NCBI GenBank assembly: GCA_040880405.1 | Contig: JBBDIM010000150.1 | Location: 1 to 17,114, forward strand | DNA from: JBBDIM01 sp040880405 | GTDB lineage: Bacteria > Planctomycetota > Planctomycetia > Pirellulales > Pirellulaceae | DNA length: 17,114 nucleotides | Reading direction: 5' to 3' | Shown: one piece after another, positions 1 through 8,200 of the stretch | Layout of the letters: every line of letters begins with the position of its first letter | Position numbering within the stretch: position 1 is the stretch's first letter | The notes under the pieces: generated by a model | The model's input: the letters and a program-made list of their open reading frames with translations, nothing else | Told to the model about the DNA's origin: nothing | Databases searched by the model: none | Made by a program: the position numbers and the translations under genes

Positions 1-2
1 CG

Positions 3-101
3 GCCGGAAGGCTCTTGGCTCAGGGGATTTCGGCCCGACAATTGAAATCAGAGGAAATGATCAGCGAGATCTGCCGCGAGCAGGCGTATCCGCTGTTTTG
101 A
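3..101 (+). CDS. C-terminal end of an unidentified gene (partial)
   Basis: An open frame enters from the left edge and ends at a TGA at 99-101. It gives 32 residues ending in EEMISEICREQAYPLF. The stretch is mostly polar and probably helical, with no recognisable motif, so I cannot name the family. The next gene starts only 12 bases after this stop on the same strand and has no clear Shine-Dalgarno sequence. This suggests co-transcription and possibly translational coupling. DUF4129 genes often sit beside MoxR ATPase, DUF58 and transglutaminase-like genes, so one of these is a reasonable guess for the upstream gene, but nothing in the 32 residues proves it. Confidence 0.5.
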   Translation, partial: AGRLLAQGISARQLKSEEMISEICREQAYPLF

Positions 102-113
102 ACGCAACCACCC

Positions 114-2099
114 ATGAAGCCACGTCAAACCGAACTTGATTACGCGATCATCGCCATCGCGCCGGCCCTGATCATGGTGCTGGTGGGGAGTTTGGTGTTG
201 TTCTTGGCGGCCCTGTTTTATCAGGGGGGCTTTTCTGGACGACTAACCTTTATTCTTTGCTCGTTCGTGTTCGCTTTCGTGTTGATCGCGCGGATCTCGA
301 TTGAGGAGGGATGGCAACGGGCCTCGATGTTCGGCGTCATCCTGGGCGTGGTGGTGCTGTTTGCCATTAGCCGCTTGGCACCGGGGGCGGTGGGCATTGG
401 GGCGATTTTTCTGGGGATCATCTGGTGGACCACTACCCGGCTGGTTTACGACTGCACGGTGATCGACCAATCGAAAGACGCCTCCGGTTCGGGCCTGATG
501 CAGGTGATCGGGTGGGGAGATAAAGAGGAGGTTGGTGCCGAACCGGAGAAGGCCCAATCGCGATCAGTCCCCGAAGCGGTCACCCAAACGGTTGAGGACC
601 CCGCGGAAAAATCCGGCAAAGGTTTTAGCTGGAGTCTCCTCAACCCGACCCAAAACCGATTCGCGCCGGGGGCGTGGGTCGTGTACTTCTCACTCGCGGC
701 GCTTCCGATCTTCGGACTGGGCCAAGCCTTTTACGGGGGCACACACCGGGCCAGTAAGTTTTATTTGTTCAGTCTGTTGGTAGCGTACGTAGCGGCGGCG
801 CTTTGCCTGCTGGTAAGTACCAGCTTTCTCGGCTTGCGCAGGTATCTCCGGCAACGAGGCATGCAGATGCCTGCCAAGATGACCGTGGTGTGGCTCGGGA
901 CAGGCCTTGCGACGGTGCTAATCGTGATGGCCCTCGTCTCCATCATGCCACGCCCCAACGCCGAGTACGACTTAGCCAGATTGCCGCTGACTGAGGACTC
1001 GTTCCGTCAGGCGGCCTCTCGGTTCTCCGTGGGCCGGGAAGGAACCGATGACCCGGACTCGGAAAACCGACAGGGAGAGAACCGAGAAATCGAGTCGAAA
1101 GGTGGTGAGGGCCAGAATGGCCGCCAGCAGGGTGAATCGGGGGAATCGGAAGGTGAAAGCGGTGAATCGTCCGAATCTGATTCGCAAGATAGCGATCAGT
1201 CGGGAGGCCAGGAAGGGGAGAGCCAGGAAAAATCATCCTCTGGGGAATCCGAGGAGGGTTCGGAAAAGGGAGAAGAAGGAGAGGGGGAGTCCTCGGATGA
1301 ATCGGGGGATTCTTCCTCTGAAGAGTCTGGAGAAGGGGAGGGGGAAAGTCGTTCCGAACAACAAAGCAAGCAAGCAGAAAAGGGGGAACAAACCGAGCAG
1401 CGGCAGAGCTCCGAACGAGAGCAGCAGAGAGAACAACAGGGTTCACGGGAGCAAACGCCTAGTGAACAGGAGGATCAGTCGCAGCAACAGCAGCAGCAAC
1501 AACAGTCGAATCAGCAGCAAGCCGCATCACCTCCGCCGCCTTCAAGTCCGCCACCCACTCCTCCCATGGACTGGGGTGGGATGTTTTCTGCCTTGGGTAG
1601 TTTGCTGAAACTGTTGATCTACGCAGTTGTGTTGGCGTTGATCCTTTACGTGGCCTGGCGGTACCGGGCGGAAATCGCCGAGGCCTGGCAAAAGTTTCTG
1701 ACCGAGCTGCGGGACTTTTGGAACAAACTGTTTGGTCGGGAGACGCGGACGGACGTCGAACCGGCCGCGGCTGAGACACTGGTCGACCGGGGGAAACCGT
1801 TTTCTGCGTTCCGCAATCCGTTTACCGATCCGGCGTGGCGGGGCAAGAGTGTAGAGGAAGTAATCCGCTATAGTTTCTTGGCGGTTGAGGCCTGGGGACG
1901 GGACCAAGGGGTGACCCGAATGCCTGACGAAACCCCTGGGGAGTACGCCAAGAATTTGGAGGTCCGTTTTGCGGAGGTGGGGCAATTTGCCCGGCAACTG
2001 GCCAATTTCTATAGTCGAATCGCCTATGGCGACGGCAAGGCCCCTTCGGGAAGCGAGAACGTTGTGCGACAACTATGGCAGCGGATGACCGCCTCGTAA
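114..2099 (+). CDS. DUF4129 domain-containing multi-pass membrane protein with a long acidic Ser/Glu/Gln-rich insert
   Basis: This 661-residue protein has hydrophobic segments near residues 11-36, 44-61, 71-86, 91-108, 186-205, 216-240 and 257-279. A low-complexity region follows at about 305-470, rich in Glu, Ser, Gly and Gln, with a poly-Gln run at 457-464 and a Pro-rich stretch at 473-484. One more membrane segment lies near 491-514. The C-terminal 80 residues (about 578-658: YSFLAVEAWG, MPDETPGEYA, FYSRIAYGDG) match the DUF4129 pattern, a small helical domain of unknown function at the C-terminus of membrane proteins that often sit next to transglutaminase, DUF58 or MoxR genes. Topology should put the acidic region in one soluble loop between membrane anchors. 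The start has no clear Shine-Dalgarno and lies 12 bases after the previous stop. Family assignment is fairly sure; the role is unknown. Confidence 0.85.
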   Translation: MKPRQTELDYAIIAIAPALIMVLVGSLVLFLAALFYQGGFSGRLTFILCSFVFAFVLIARISIEEGWQRASMFGVILGVVVLFAISRLAPGAVGIGAIFLGIIWWTTTRLVYDCTVIDQSKDASGSGLMQVIGWGDKEEVGAEPEKAQSRSVPEAVTQTVEDPAEKSGKGFSWSLLNPTQNRFAPGAWVVYFSLAALPIFGLGQAFYGGTHRASKFYLFSLLVAYVAAALCLLVSTSFLGLRRYLRQRGMQMPAKMTVVWLGTGLATVLIVMALVSIMPRPNAEYDLARLPLTEDSFRQAASRFSVGREGTDDPDSENRQGENREIESKGGEGQNGRQQGESGESEGESGESSESDSQDSDQSGGQEGESQEKSSSGESEEGSEKGEEGEGESSDESGDSSSEESGEGEGESRSEQQSKQAEKGEQTEQRQSSEREQQREQQGSREQTPSEQEDQSQQQQQQQQSNQQQAASPPPPSSPPPTPPMDWGGMFSALGSLLKLLIYAVVLALILYVAWRYRAEIAEAWQKFLTELRDFWNKLFGRETRTDVEPAAAETLVDRGKPFSAFRNPFTDPAWRGKSVEEVIRYSFLAVEAWGRDQGVTRMPDETPGEYAKNLEVRFAEVGQFARQLANFYSRIAYGDGKAPSGSENVVRQLWQRMTAS

Positions 2100-2118
2100 C
2101 GCGAACGATCAGGGAAGT

Positions 2119-2793
2119 ATGAGTAAATCGGAAACCGAGGCGGAGCGTCTCAAACGTCTCAAGGGGCAGGCGAAGAAGGTCGTGCGGCAGCTCAAGCACG
2201 ACTTTCCTGAGGCCGAGTGCGCCCTCCATTACGAGACGCCGTTTCAACTGTTGGTGGCGACAATTCTTTCTGCCCAGTGTACCGATGTCCGGGTCAACAT
2301 CGTCACCAAGGACCTGTTCGCGAAATTCCCGGATGCGGAGTCGATGGCCGCGGCACCATTGCCGGTGCTAGAGAAACTGGTTCAATCGACCGGGTTCTTT
2401 CGCAATAAGGCGAAAAATATCAAGGCCGCCTCGACCGCGATCGTCGAGCAGCATGAGGGTGAACTCCCCCAGGACTTGGCCTCACTCACCGCGCTACCGG
2501 GCGTGGGACGCAAGACCGCGAACGTCGTATTGGGGACCGCTTTCGGTATCCCCTCCGGCGTGGTGGTCGACACGCATGTTGGCCGACTGAGTCGTCGGAT
2601 GGGTCTGACCGAGTCGGAAGACGCGGTTCGAGCTGAACGGGACCTCATGCAACTGCTGCCGGCGAAAGAGTGGATCGATTTTTCGCATCGGATGATTCAC
2701 CATGGGCGGCAGGTATGCGGGGCAAGGCGGCCGAAATGCGAGGTCTGTTCTTTTGCTCGGTTTTGCCCGAAAGTTGGGGTTGAGCTGCGATAG
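2119..2793 (+). CDS. nth: endonuclease III (DNA glycosylase / AP lyase)
   Basis: Endonuclease III removes oxidised pyrimidines from DNA in base excision repair and cleaves the resulting abasic site by beta-elimination. All diagnostic parts are present in 224 residues. The helix-hairpin-helix LPGVGRKTANVVL carries the catalytic lysine (K132). VDTHVGRLSRR carries the catalytic aspartate (D151). The 4Fe-4S loop has four cysteines at 200, 207, 210 and 216 in the classic C-x6-C-x2-C-x5-C spacing. The N-terminal region LLVATILSAQCTDVRVN is also typical. Length is close to the E. coli enzyme (211 aa) with a slightly longer N-terminus. The gene begins 19 bases after the DUF4129 gene with a purine-rich AGGGA just upstream of the ATG, so it is probably in the same transcript. 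Confidence 0.97.
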   Translation: MSKSETEAERLKRLKGQAKKVVRQLKHDFPEAECALHYETPFQLLVATILSAQCTDVRVNIVTKDLFAKFPDAESMAAAPLPVLEKLVQSTGFFRNKAKNIKAASTAIVEQHEGELPQDLASLTALPGVGRKTANVVLGTAFGIPSGVVVDTHVGRLSRRMGLTESEDAVRAERDLMQLLPAKEWIDFSHRMIHHGRQVCGARRPKCEVCSFARFCPKVGVELR

Positions 2794-2809
2794 TTCTCTC
2801 AGGGGGACG

Positions 2810-2837
2810 TTTCATTCGTGGTCGAGCCCCGTATAAT
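2810..2837 (+). promoter_or_regulatory. candidate sigma70-type promoter for dcd
   Basis: A perfect TATAAT (-10) lies at 2832-2837. A weak -35-like TTTCAT sits at 2810-2815, 16 bases upstream. This is in the 138-bp gap between nth and dcd, so a transcript would start near 2844 and have a leader of about 88 bases before the dcd ATG. The -10 is a perfect consensus match, but the -35 matches at only about three of six positions. Planctomycete promoters are not well defined, so this is a candidate only. Confidence 0.4.
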
Positions 2838-2931
2838 CGACACCCATCAATGGAAACCGTGACCAACGCGTTGGCCGGTTCACCACCTTCGGCATGTTTC
2901 CGCCACGCCCGTTTTTACGACAGCCTGTGCG

Positions 2932-3525
2932 ATGATTCTCTCGGGACACGAGATCCGGAAAAACCTCGGCACCAACATCTTCATCGATCCGTTCGATGAA
3001 AGTCGGCTCAATCCGAACAGCTACAACCTGACGCTCCATCCGGAGTTGATGGTGTACGAGGAGATTGTGCTCGACATGCGGCAACCGCATCGAGTTCGGC
3101 GGGTGACGATTCCCGAAGAGGGATTGGTGCTCAACCCAGAGCAGTTGTACCTGGGCCGCACCAATGAACTAACCGAAACGCATAACTTCGTGCCGATGAT
3201 CGAAGGTCGTTCCTCTGTGGGGCGGCTGGGGTTGTTTGTGCATGTCACGGCCGGTTTCGGCGATGTGGGCTTCAAGGGATTTTGGACCTTGGAGATGTTC
3301 GCGGTCCAGCAGATCCGAATCTATCCGAACGTGCCGATCTGTCAGATTTTCTACCACGAGATCACCGGCGAGATCCAGGAATACGAGAGCGACAAGTACC
3401 AGAACAACCAAGGGATTCAGCCCAGCTTGTTGTTCAAGGAGCTCAACCCAGGGGCGATCAGCCCTGATCCGCAGATGTCGTTCCGCTTCGGTAAATTGGA
3501 CGATGCGGACCGGGATAACAGCTAA
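2932..3525 (+). CDS. dcd: dCTP deaminase family protein
   Basis: dCTP deaminase converts dCTP to dUTP and ammonia, supplying dUMP for thymidylate synthesis; some homologues also cut dUTP to dUMP. The 197-residue protein carries the family core. It has an N-terminal substrate-binding region (RLNPNSYNLTL), the signature EGRSSVGRLGLFVHVTAG at about 91-108 with R93, S94, S95 and R98, the catalytic glutamate in FWTLEMF (E121), and the C-terminal lid motif KYQNNQG at 155-161, which closes over the nucleotide. Length matches E. coli Dcd (193 aa). D111 in GDVGFKG aligns with the conserved Asp of mono- and bifunctional enzymes, so I cannot tell from sequence whether the enzyme also has dUTPase activity. 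The last 25 residues look like a disordered tail. The ATG at 2932 has no strong Shine-Dalgarno, but the family motifs begin right after it. Confidence 0.93.
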   Translation: MILSGHEIRKNLGTNIFIDPFDESRLNPNSYNLTLHPELMVYEEIVLDMRQPHRVRRVTIPEEGLVLNPEQLYLGRTNELTETHNFVPMIEGRSSVGRLGLFVHVTAGFGDVGFKGFWTLEMFAVQQIRIYPNVPICQIFYHEITGEIQEYESDKYQNNQGIQPSLLFKELNPGAISPDPQMSFRFGKLDDADRDNS

Positions 3526-3682
3526 CGCCAAACGGCCCGCCGAATAGAACTTGGCGAGGTTTCTGGCAAATGGACCACCCTTTGGGTTAAGATAGGGGTC
3601 TGTTTCCGATATTTATCCGGGGCCCCACCACGTCGCTGTTGGCCCGGAAGGATTAGTGTCTCCTTGAAAATAGGTCTACGCA

Positions 3683-4615
3683 ATGTCTGAGAAGTCCACG
3701 CACCCGGTTGGTTTGTCCCGTCGTCAATGGCTGCAAGGTACCGCCGCTGCCGGTGTTTTAAGTAGTGCCGCGATCTATGGCAACCCAGCCCAAGCGGAGG
3801 AAAAGCCGGAGATCCCGGCGGAGGATTACAAGATTGAAAAAGGAAAGGTCAAGCAATCGGTCATGGCTTGGTGCTTTGCCCCGATGCCGATGGAGGAACT
3901 GATCCCGGCTTGCGCCAAGATGGGGCTCTCGGCGATGGAAGGGCTCGACCACAAGTACTACCCACTGATGAAGGAGCATGGCCTGGGGGTTTCGCTGTGC
4001 AGCGGCCACGGATTCGCCGAAGGGCCGGTGAACCCCGACTACCAAGAAATGTGCCGCAAAACACTGCACGAGGCGATCGACCGGGCCGTCAAATGGGATT
4101 GTAAAAACGTCATTACGTTCACTGGAATGGGTGTCAAGGGGATCTCTCCCGAACAGGGAACAAAAAATTGTGTCGACTTTTTCAAGTCGGTGATCGGTTA
4201 CGCGGAGGAAAAGAAAATCAATCTCGTGCTGGAGCATCTCAATAGCCGGGACGACACACACCCCATGAAAGGGCATCCCGGTTACTTCGGGGACGACGTG
4301 GATCACTGCGTCGACATGCTCAAGCAGATTGATTCGCCCAACATGAAACTGCTGTTCGACATTTACCATGTGCAGATCATGAACGGCGACGTCATCCGGC
4401 GCATCCGTCAGTACAAGGATTACATCGGCCACATCCACACGGCCGGTAACCCCGGCCGCGCGGAACTCGACGATACCCAGGAAATCAACTATCCGCCGAT
4501 CATTCAGGCGATTATGGAAACCGGCTACGATGGTTACATCGTGCAAGAGTTCATTCCCACTTGGGATGACAAGCTCGCCTCGCTGCGGCATGGTGTCCGC
4601 TTGTGTGACGTCTAA
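3683..4615 (+). CDS. Tat-exported hydroxypyruvate isomerase-like TIM barrel protein
   Basis: The N-terminus is a twin-arginine signal: SRRQWLQG at residues 12-19, a hydrophobic Ala-rich stretch, and a likely cleavage after AQA (residue 38). The mature part is a xylose-isomerase-like (AP endonuclease 2 fold) TIM barrel closest to hydroxypyruvate isomerase (Hyi), which interconverts hydroxypyruvate and tartronate semialdehyde. Family hallmarks are LVLEHLNSR (E184), LLFDIYHVQIMNGD (D226), GHIHTAGNPGR (H252), DDTQEINYPP and YIVQEF (E289). E184, D226 and E289 are the likely metal/catalytic ligands, and D226-E289 keep the 63-residue spacing of E. coli Hyi. At 310 aa it is longer than Hyi (about 258 aa) because of the signal and an insert. 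An AGGT lies 7 bases before the ATG. Tat export of such isomerase-like proteins is common in planctomycetes, so the substrate is probably an extracytoplasmic sugar or sugar acid, but it is unknown. Confidence 0.85.
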   Translation: MSEKSTHPVGLSRRQWLQGTAAAGVLSSAAIYGNPAQAEEKPEIPAEDYKIEKGKVKQSVMAWCFAPMPMEELIPACAKMGLSAMEGLDHKYYPLMKEHGLGVSLCSGHGFAEGPVNPDYQEMCRKTLHEAIDRAVKWDCKNVITFTGMGVKGISPEQGTKNCVDFFKSVIGYAEEKKINLVLEHLNSRDDTHPMKGHPGYFGDDVDHCVDMLKQIDSPNMKLLFDIYHVQIMNGDVIRRIRQYKDYIGHIHTAGNPGRAELDDTQEINYPPIIQAIMETGYDGYIVQEFIPTWDDKLASLRHGVRLCDV

Positions 4616-4670
4616 TCGGGCCGCCGCGTGGTGGAATCACTCGGCTGTGACAGAGCACGCAATGAAATTA

Positions 4671-4701
4671 GGGCCAACATCGGGCCATCCGATGTTGGCC
4701 C
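4671..4701. terminator. 13-bp perfect hairpin downstream of the isomerase gene
   Basis: GGGCCAACATCGG (4671-4683) pairs perfectly with CCGATGTTGGCCC (4689-4701) around a 5-base loop. It begins 55 bases after the stop of the isomerase gene, where a terminator is expected. There is no T-run after it on the plus strand; the flanking AATGAAATTA at 4661-4670 would give a T-rich tail only for a minus-strand transcript. It may act as a U-tract-poor terminator or an mRNA 3'-end stabiliser. Confidence 0.5.
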
Positions 4702-4846
4702 TTCGCATGCGCAGCGGCGCGGTGTGATGTCAGCGGCGTCACTGGTGGCAACAAACTTCAATAATGAACGGCTGCTTGCCTTGCCCAAATCGTCTTGCTT
4801 GCCATGGCCAGGGGGAATCTTCGATCAACCAATGGATGTCTGTTAG

Positions 4847-4875
4847 GTCCACATGCTGGTTGCCAGAAGGTGGAC
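4847..4875. repeat. composite inverted repeat (6-bp outer and 4-bp inner stems)
   Basis: GTCCAC (4847-4852) pairs with GTGGAC (4870-4875). Inside, CTGG (4856-4859) pairs with CCAG (4863-4866) around a TTG loop, and the two stems are separated by a symmetric 3x3 internal loop. As RNA this would form a single bulged hairpin. As DNA it is an interrupted palindrome that a dimeric protein could bind. Function is unknown. Confidence 0.35.
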
Positions 4876-5295
4876 ACTTGGCCTGATCGCCCGCTGAAGA
4901 AACCGAAGGCGAAACGAATCGACTTGTGCTCGCAGTGATAGACCTGAGAGGTGCTTATGTTTGATTACTTCGGGGAGCGGCCACTTCACGAAAAACGTTG
5001 ATGTCTTGATGTCGACCTCTAACGGTTTACGCACGAGGAACTTTCGCGCTTCACGGTTGTGAATTCCGTCCCACGAATGCCACGCGCCGAGCCCCTTGGT
5101 TCGGGGAGTCGCAAGCAAAATTATCGCTATCACTCCGCTGATGATTGCGTAGCACTGATATGAAAGAGATGATGAAATTCTAAAAAAATAGCGCGGAAAT
5201 CTGGAATCGGCTCAAGCTCTTGGAACAATGCCTGACGTAACGCCTGTGACCAGACTGCAGGCAAGGATGTCCCCCCGTCTCATTGGAGAGCTGCA

Positions 5296-8200
5296 ATGCG
5301 TTTCAAACGTCCCACGTTTCTATCAACTCAGGCGGAACAACTGGAAGATCGTCGCGTGTTGAGTGCGAATCCACTCGACTTGGATCTTTCCTCGGTTCCG
5401 ACCCAATCCGTCTCCGCAGGCGAAACCATTAGCTTTAATCTGGTCGAGCTGGGCGCTGAGATCAATGAAGGAGACGATGGCCCACGTGAAGTTCTGTGGC
5501 AACTCGATCCGGATCAGGAAGAGCGTCCCGACGGTGTTTCGATCAGCTTGGATGGTGAGTTCCAGTGGACACCCGGCGAGAATCAGGAAGGACTGCATGA
5601 GATTCGAATTATTGTCGTCGAGAACGGGATGCCCCGTTACGCCGATGTTGAGTCTTTGATGATTGAAGTGAAGCTGGGTCGGCCCGACTTGGACCTTGAT
5701 CCAGACACCGAAGGGAACGATTTTTCCGCCGTCTACCAGGTCGGCTATGGCCCGGTATCGCCGACCGGTACGGAGGTTTCGATTTCCGATGAAGATGGCG
5801 AAACGATTCAGTCCGCTGCGATTACGCTAACCAATCGACCGGACGGTGAAGCCGAAGTGCTGATGGTTGATACTACCGACACCAACATCACCGCGACCTA
5901 CGAAGATGGGGTGCTCTCGCTCACCGGTGAGGATTCCCACGAGAACTACGAGAAGGTTCTCGCGTCGCTGCAATACGAGAATACCAGTGACCAGGCGGAT
6001 CCCTCCACTCGGGCCATCGAGTTCACGATCAACGATGGCGAGTATGACAGCCATGTTGCCACGGCGACCGTCAAAGTGAACCATCCGCCTGATTTGATGC
6101 CGATTGCTGATCAAGAGGTAGAGTTGGGTAGCTCGCACTCGATTGAGATTTCGGCTACCGACCTCAATTCGGAAGAAGAACTGTTTTTTCTGTTGGAAGT
6201 GGGAACGCCCGACTTTATCACTTTGACCCAAGAAGAGGGCTCAAGTGAGGCGACCATTCATATTGACGCCCCGAGCGATTTGGATATGGAGTCGCTCCAG
6301 GTTCGCGTGCTGGTAATCGATCAGAATGGCTTGGCCGACGTCCAGGCGATGAATATTACCTTTGCCGCCGCCGAGAATACCGCCCCAACCGTCAGTAAAA
6401 TCAAGCCAGTCAAGGTACCACAAGATGGTGAAAGTGGATTGATCGACTTCATCGTCGGCGATGCGGAAACGAATCCGGCCGATCTTGAGGTTACCGCGGA
6501 GTCAAACCGTCCGAACTTGATCGGGCCAGAAGGTATTGTCCTGGGAGGTGAGGGAGAGAATCGCACGATTCAGGTCATCCCGAATGCGGGCGAGTATGGT
6601 GTTGCCAAGATCACCCTAACCGTGAGTGATGGCGACAAAACTACCGAACGTTCGTTTGTGGTAATTGTGAAGAAGGGGGAGGAAAACTCCGCACCCACCA
6701 TTACCCCCATTGATGATCTAACCGTCCCGCAGGACGGCGAAAGCGAAGCCGTGGAATTCACGGTCGGTGATTCCGAGACCGATCCGGCCGAGTTGGTGGT
6801 CACCGGTGAATCGGACAACGCCGACTTGGTAGCCGAGGACGGGATTGTTATCGCGGGTGAAGGTGAGAACCGTACCATTCAGATTGTTCCGGTTGCCGGT
6901 GCGACTGGCACCGCGACGATTACCGTTTCGGTGAGCGATGGCGAATTGACCACGACCGAGACTTTCATGGTCACCGTGGAAGAAGCGGCCGAGAACACCG
7001 CTCCAACGCTGGCGGAACTGGGCGATGTGACAGTTCCGGTTGATGGCCAGAGCGACGAGATCGCGTTCGTGGTGGGTGATTCCGAGACTGATCCGGCCGA
7101 GTTGGTTGTCACCGGTGAATCGGACAACGCCGATCTGGTAGCCGAGGACGGGATTGTTATCGCCGGTGAAGGCGAGAACCGGACGATCCAGATCGTCCCG
7201 GTTGCCGGGGCGACAGGGACCGCGACGATTACCGTTTCGGTGAGCGATGGCGAGCTGACCACGACCGAGACTTTCATGGTCACCGTGGAAGAAGCGGCCG
7301 AGAATACCGCTCCAACGCTGGCGGAACTGGGTGATTTGACCTTGCCAGTCGATGGCGAGAGCGACGAGATCGCGTTTGTGGTAGGTGATGCCGAGACCGA
7401 TCCGGCCGATTTGGTTGTGACCGGTGAATCGGACAATGCCGACTTGGTTGCCGAGGACGGGATCATCATCGCGGGTGAAGGTGAGAACCGTACGATCCAG
7501 ATCGTCCCGGTTGCCGGGGCGACAGGGACCGCGACGATCACCGTTTCGGTGAGTGATGGTGAGTTAATCACGACCGAGACCTTCATGGTCACTGTCGAGG
7601 AGGAAGCGGAGAATACCGCTCCGACGCTCGGCGAGATTAACGATGTTGTGATTCCCGCCGATGGAGAAAGTGATCCGATCGCGCTCACCGTGGGAGATGC
7701 GGAAGCCGATCCGGCCGACTTGGTGGTCACCGCCGAATCGAGTGATACGAACCTGATTGGGGAAGATGGATTGGTGATCGCCGGTGAGGGGGAGAACCGA
7801 ACCATTACGGTGACTCCGACTGCCGGGCTGGTGGGTGACGCCACCATTACGGTGACCGTCAGCGATGGTGAGTTGACCACGTCGACGACCTTCCTGGTTA
7901 GCGTGACATTGGCCAACATTCCGCCGACAGTAACTGAAATCGATGATGTCACGATCCCCGTCGACGGGGACAGCGGGGTGATCGAATTCGCGGTCAATGA
8001 CGAGGAAACCTCGTCCGGCGATTTGCTGGTTCAGGTCTCTTCCGACAACGAGGCCTTGATTGCCTCGGGTGACCTGGTTCTCGGTGGTGAAGGTGAGAAC
8101 CGCACCCTGGTGATCACTCCGCAAGCCGGTATGTCTGGGACGGCGACGATTACTGTCTCGGTTAGCGATGGTGCCGATTTCACGGAAACCACCTTTGTGG

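Larger units (their letters stand above)
4616..5295. other. 680-bp intergenic region without a convincing gene
   Basis: It holds the 13-bp hairpin at 4671-4701 and a composite stem at 4847-4875. The last 15 bases contain the Shine-Dalgarno GGAGAG of the next gene. A 96-codon minus-strand open frame (5133-4843, GTG start) is the only sizeable frame. It has no recognisable motif, no good ribosome site and mixed third-position bases, so I do not call it a gene. The AT-richer part at about 5155-5205 is where a promoter for the giant gene would be expected, but I see no clear -35/-10 pair. Confidence 0.5.

Noticed and set aside
1048..1608. 186-codon plus-strand frame and long minus-strand frames over the acidic insert
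   Set aside because: They arise from the low-complexity DNA of the DUF4129 gene; the translations are Arg/Lys/Pro-rich noise.
3616..3648. Imperfect inverted repeat around GGGGCCCC after dcd as a terminator
   Set aside because: The stem needs a bulged G, the loop is long and no T-run follows. It may only reflect GC-rich sequence.
3758..4591. 277-codon minus-strand open frame opposite the isomerase gene
   Set aside because: It is antisense to a gene with clear family motifs, and the translation has no recognisable domain.
4843..5133. 96-codon minus-strand open frame (GTG start) in the gap before the giant gene
   Set aside because: No family motif, no ribosome site, mixed third-position base use. 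It could be a small gene, but the sequence does not support calling it.
6879..7997. 372-codon minus-strand open frame across the Ig-like repeats
   Set aside because: Its Ser/Thr/Pro-rich repetitive translation is the mirror of the repeats in the true gene, with no motif, signal or ribosome site. It stays open because the repeats lack stops in that frame.
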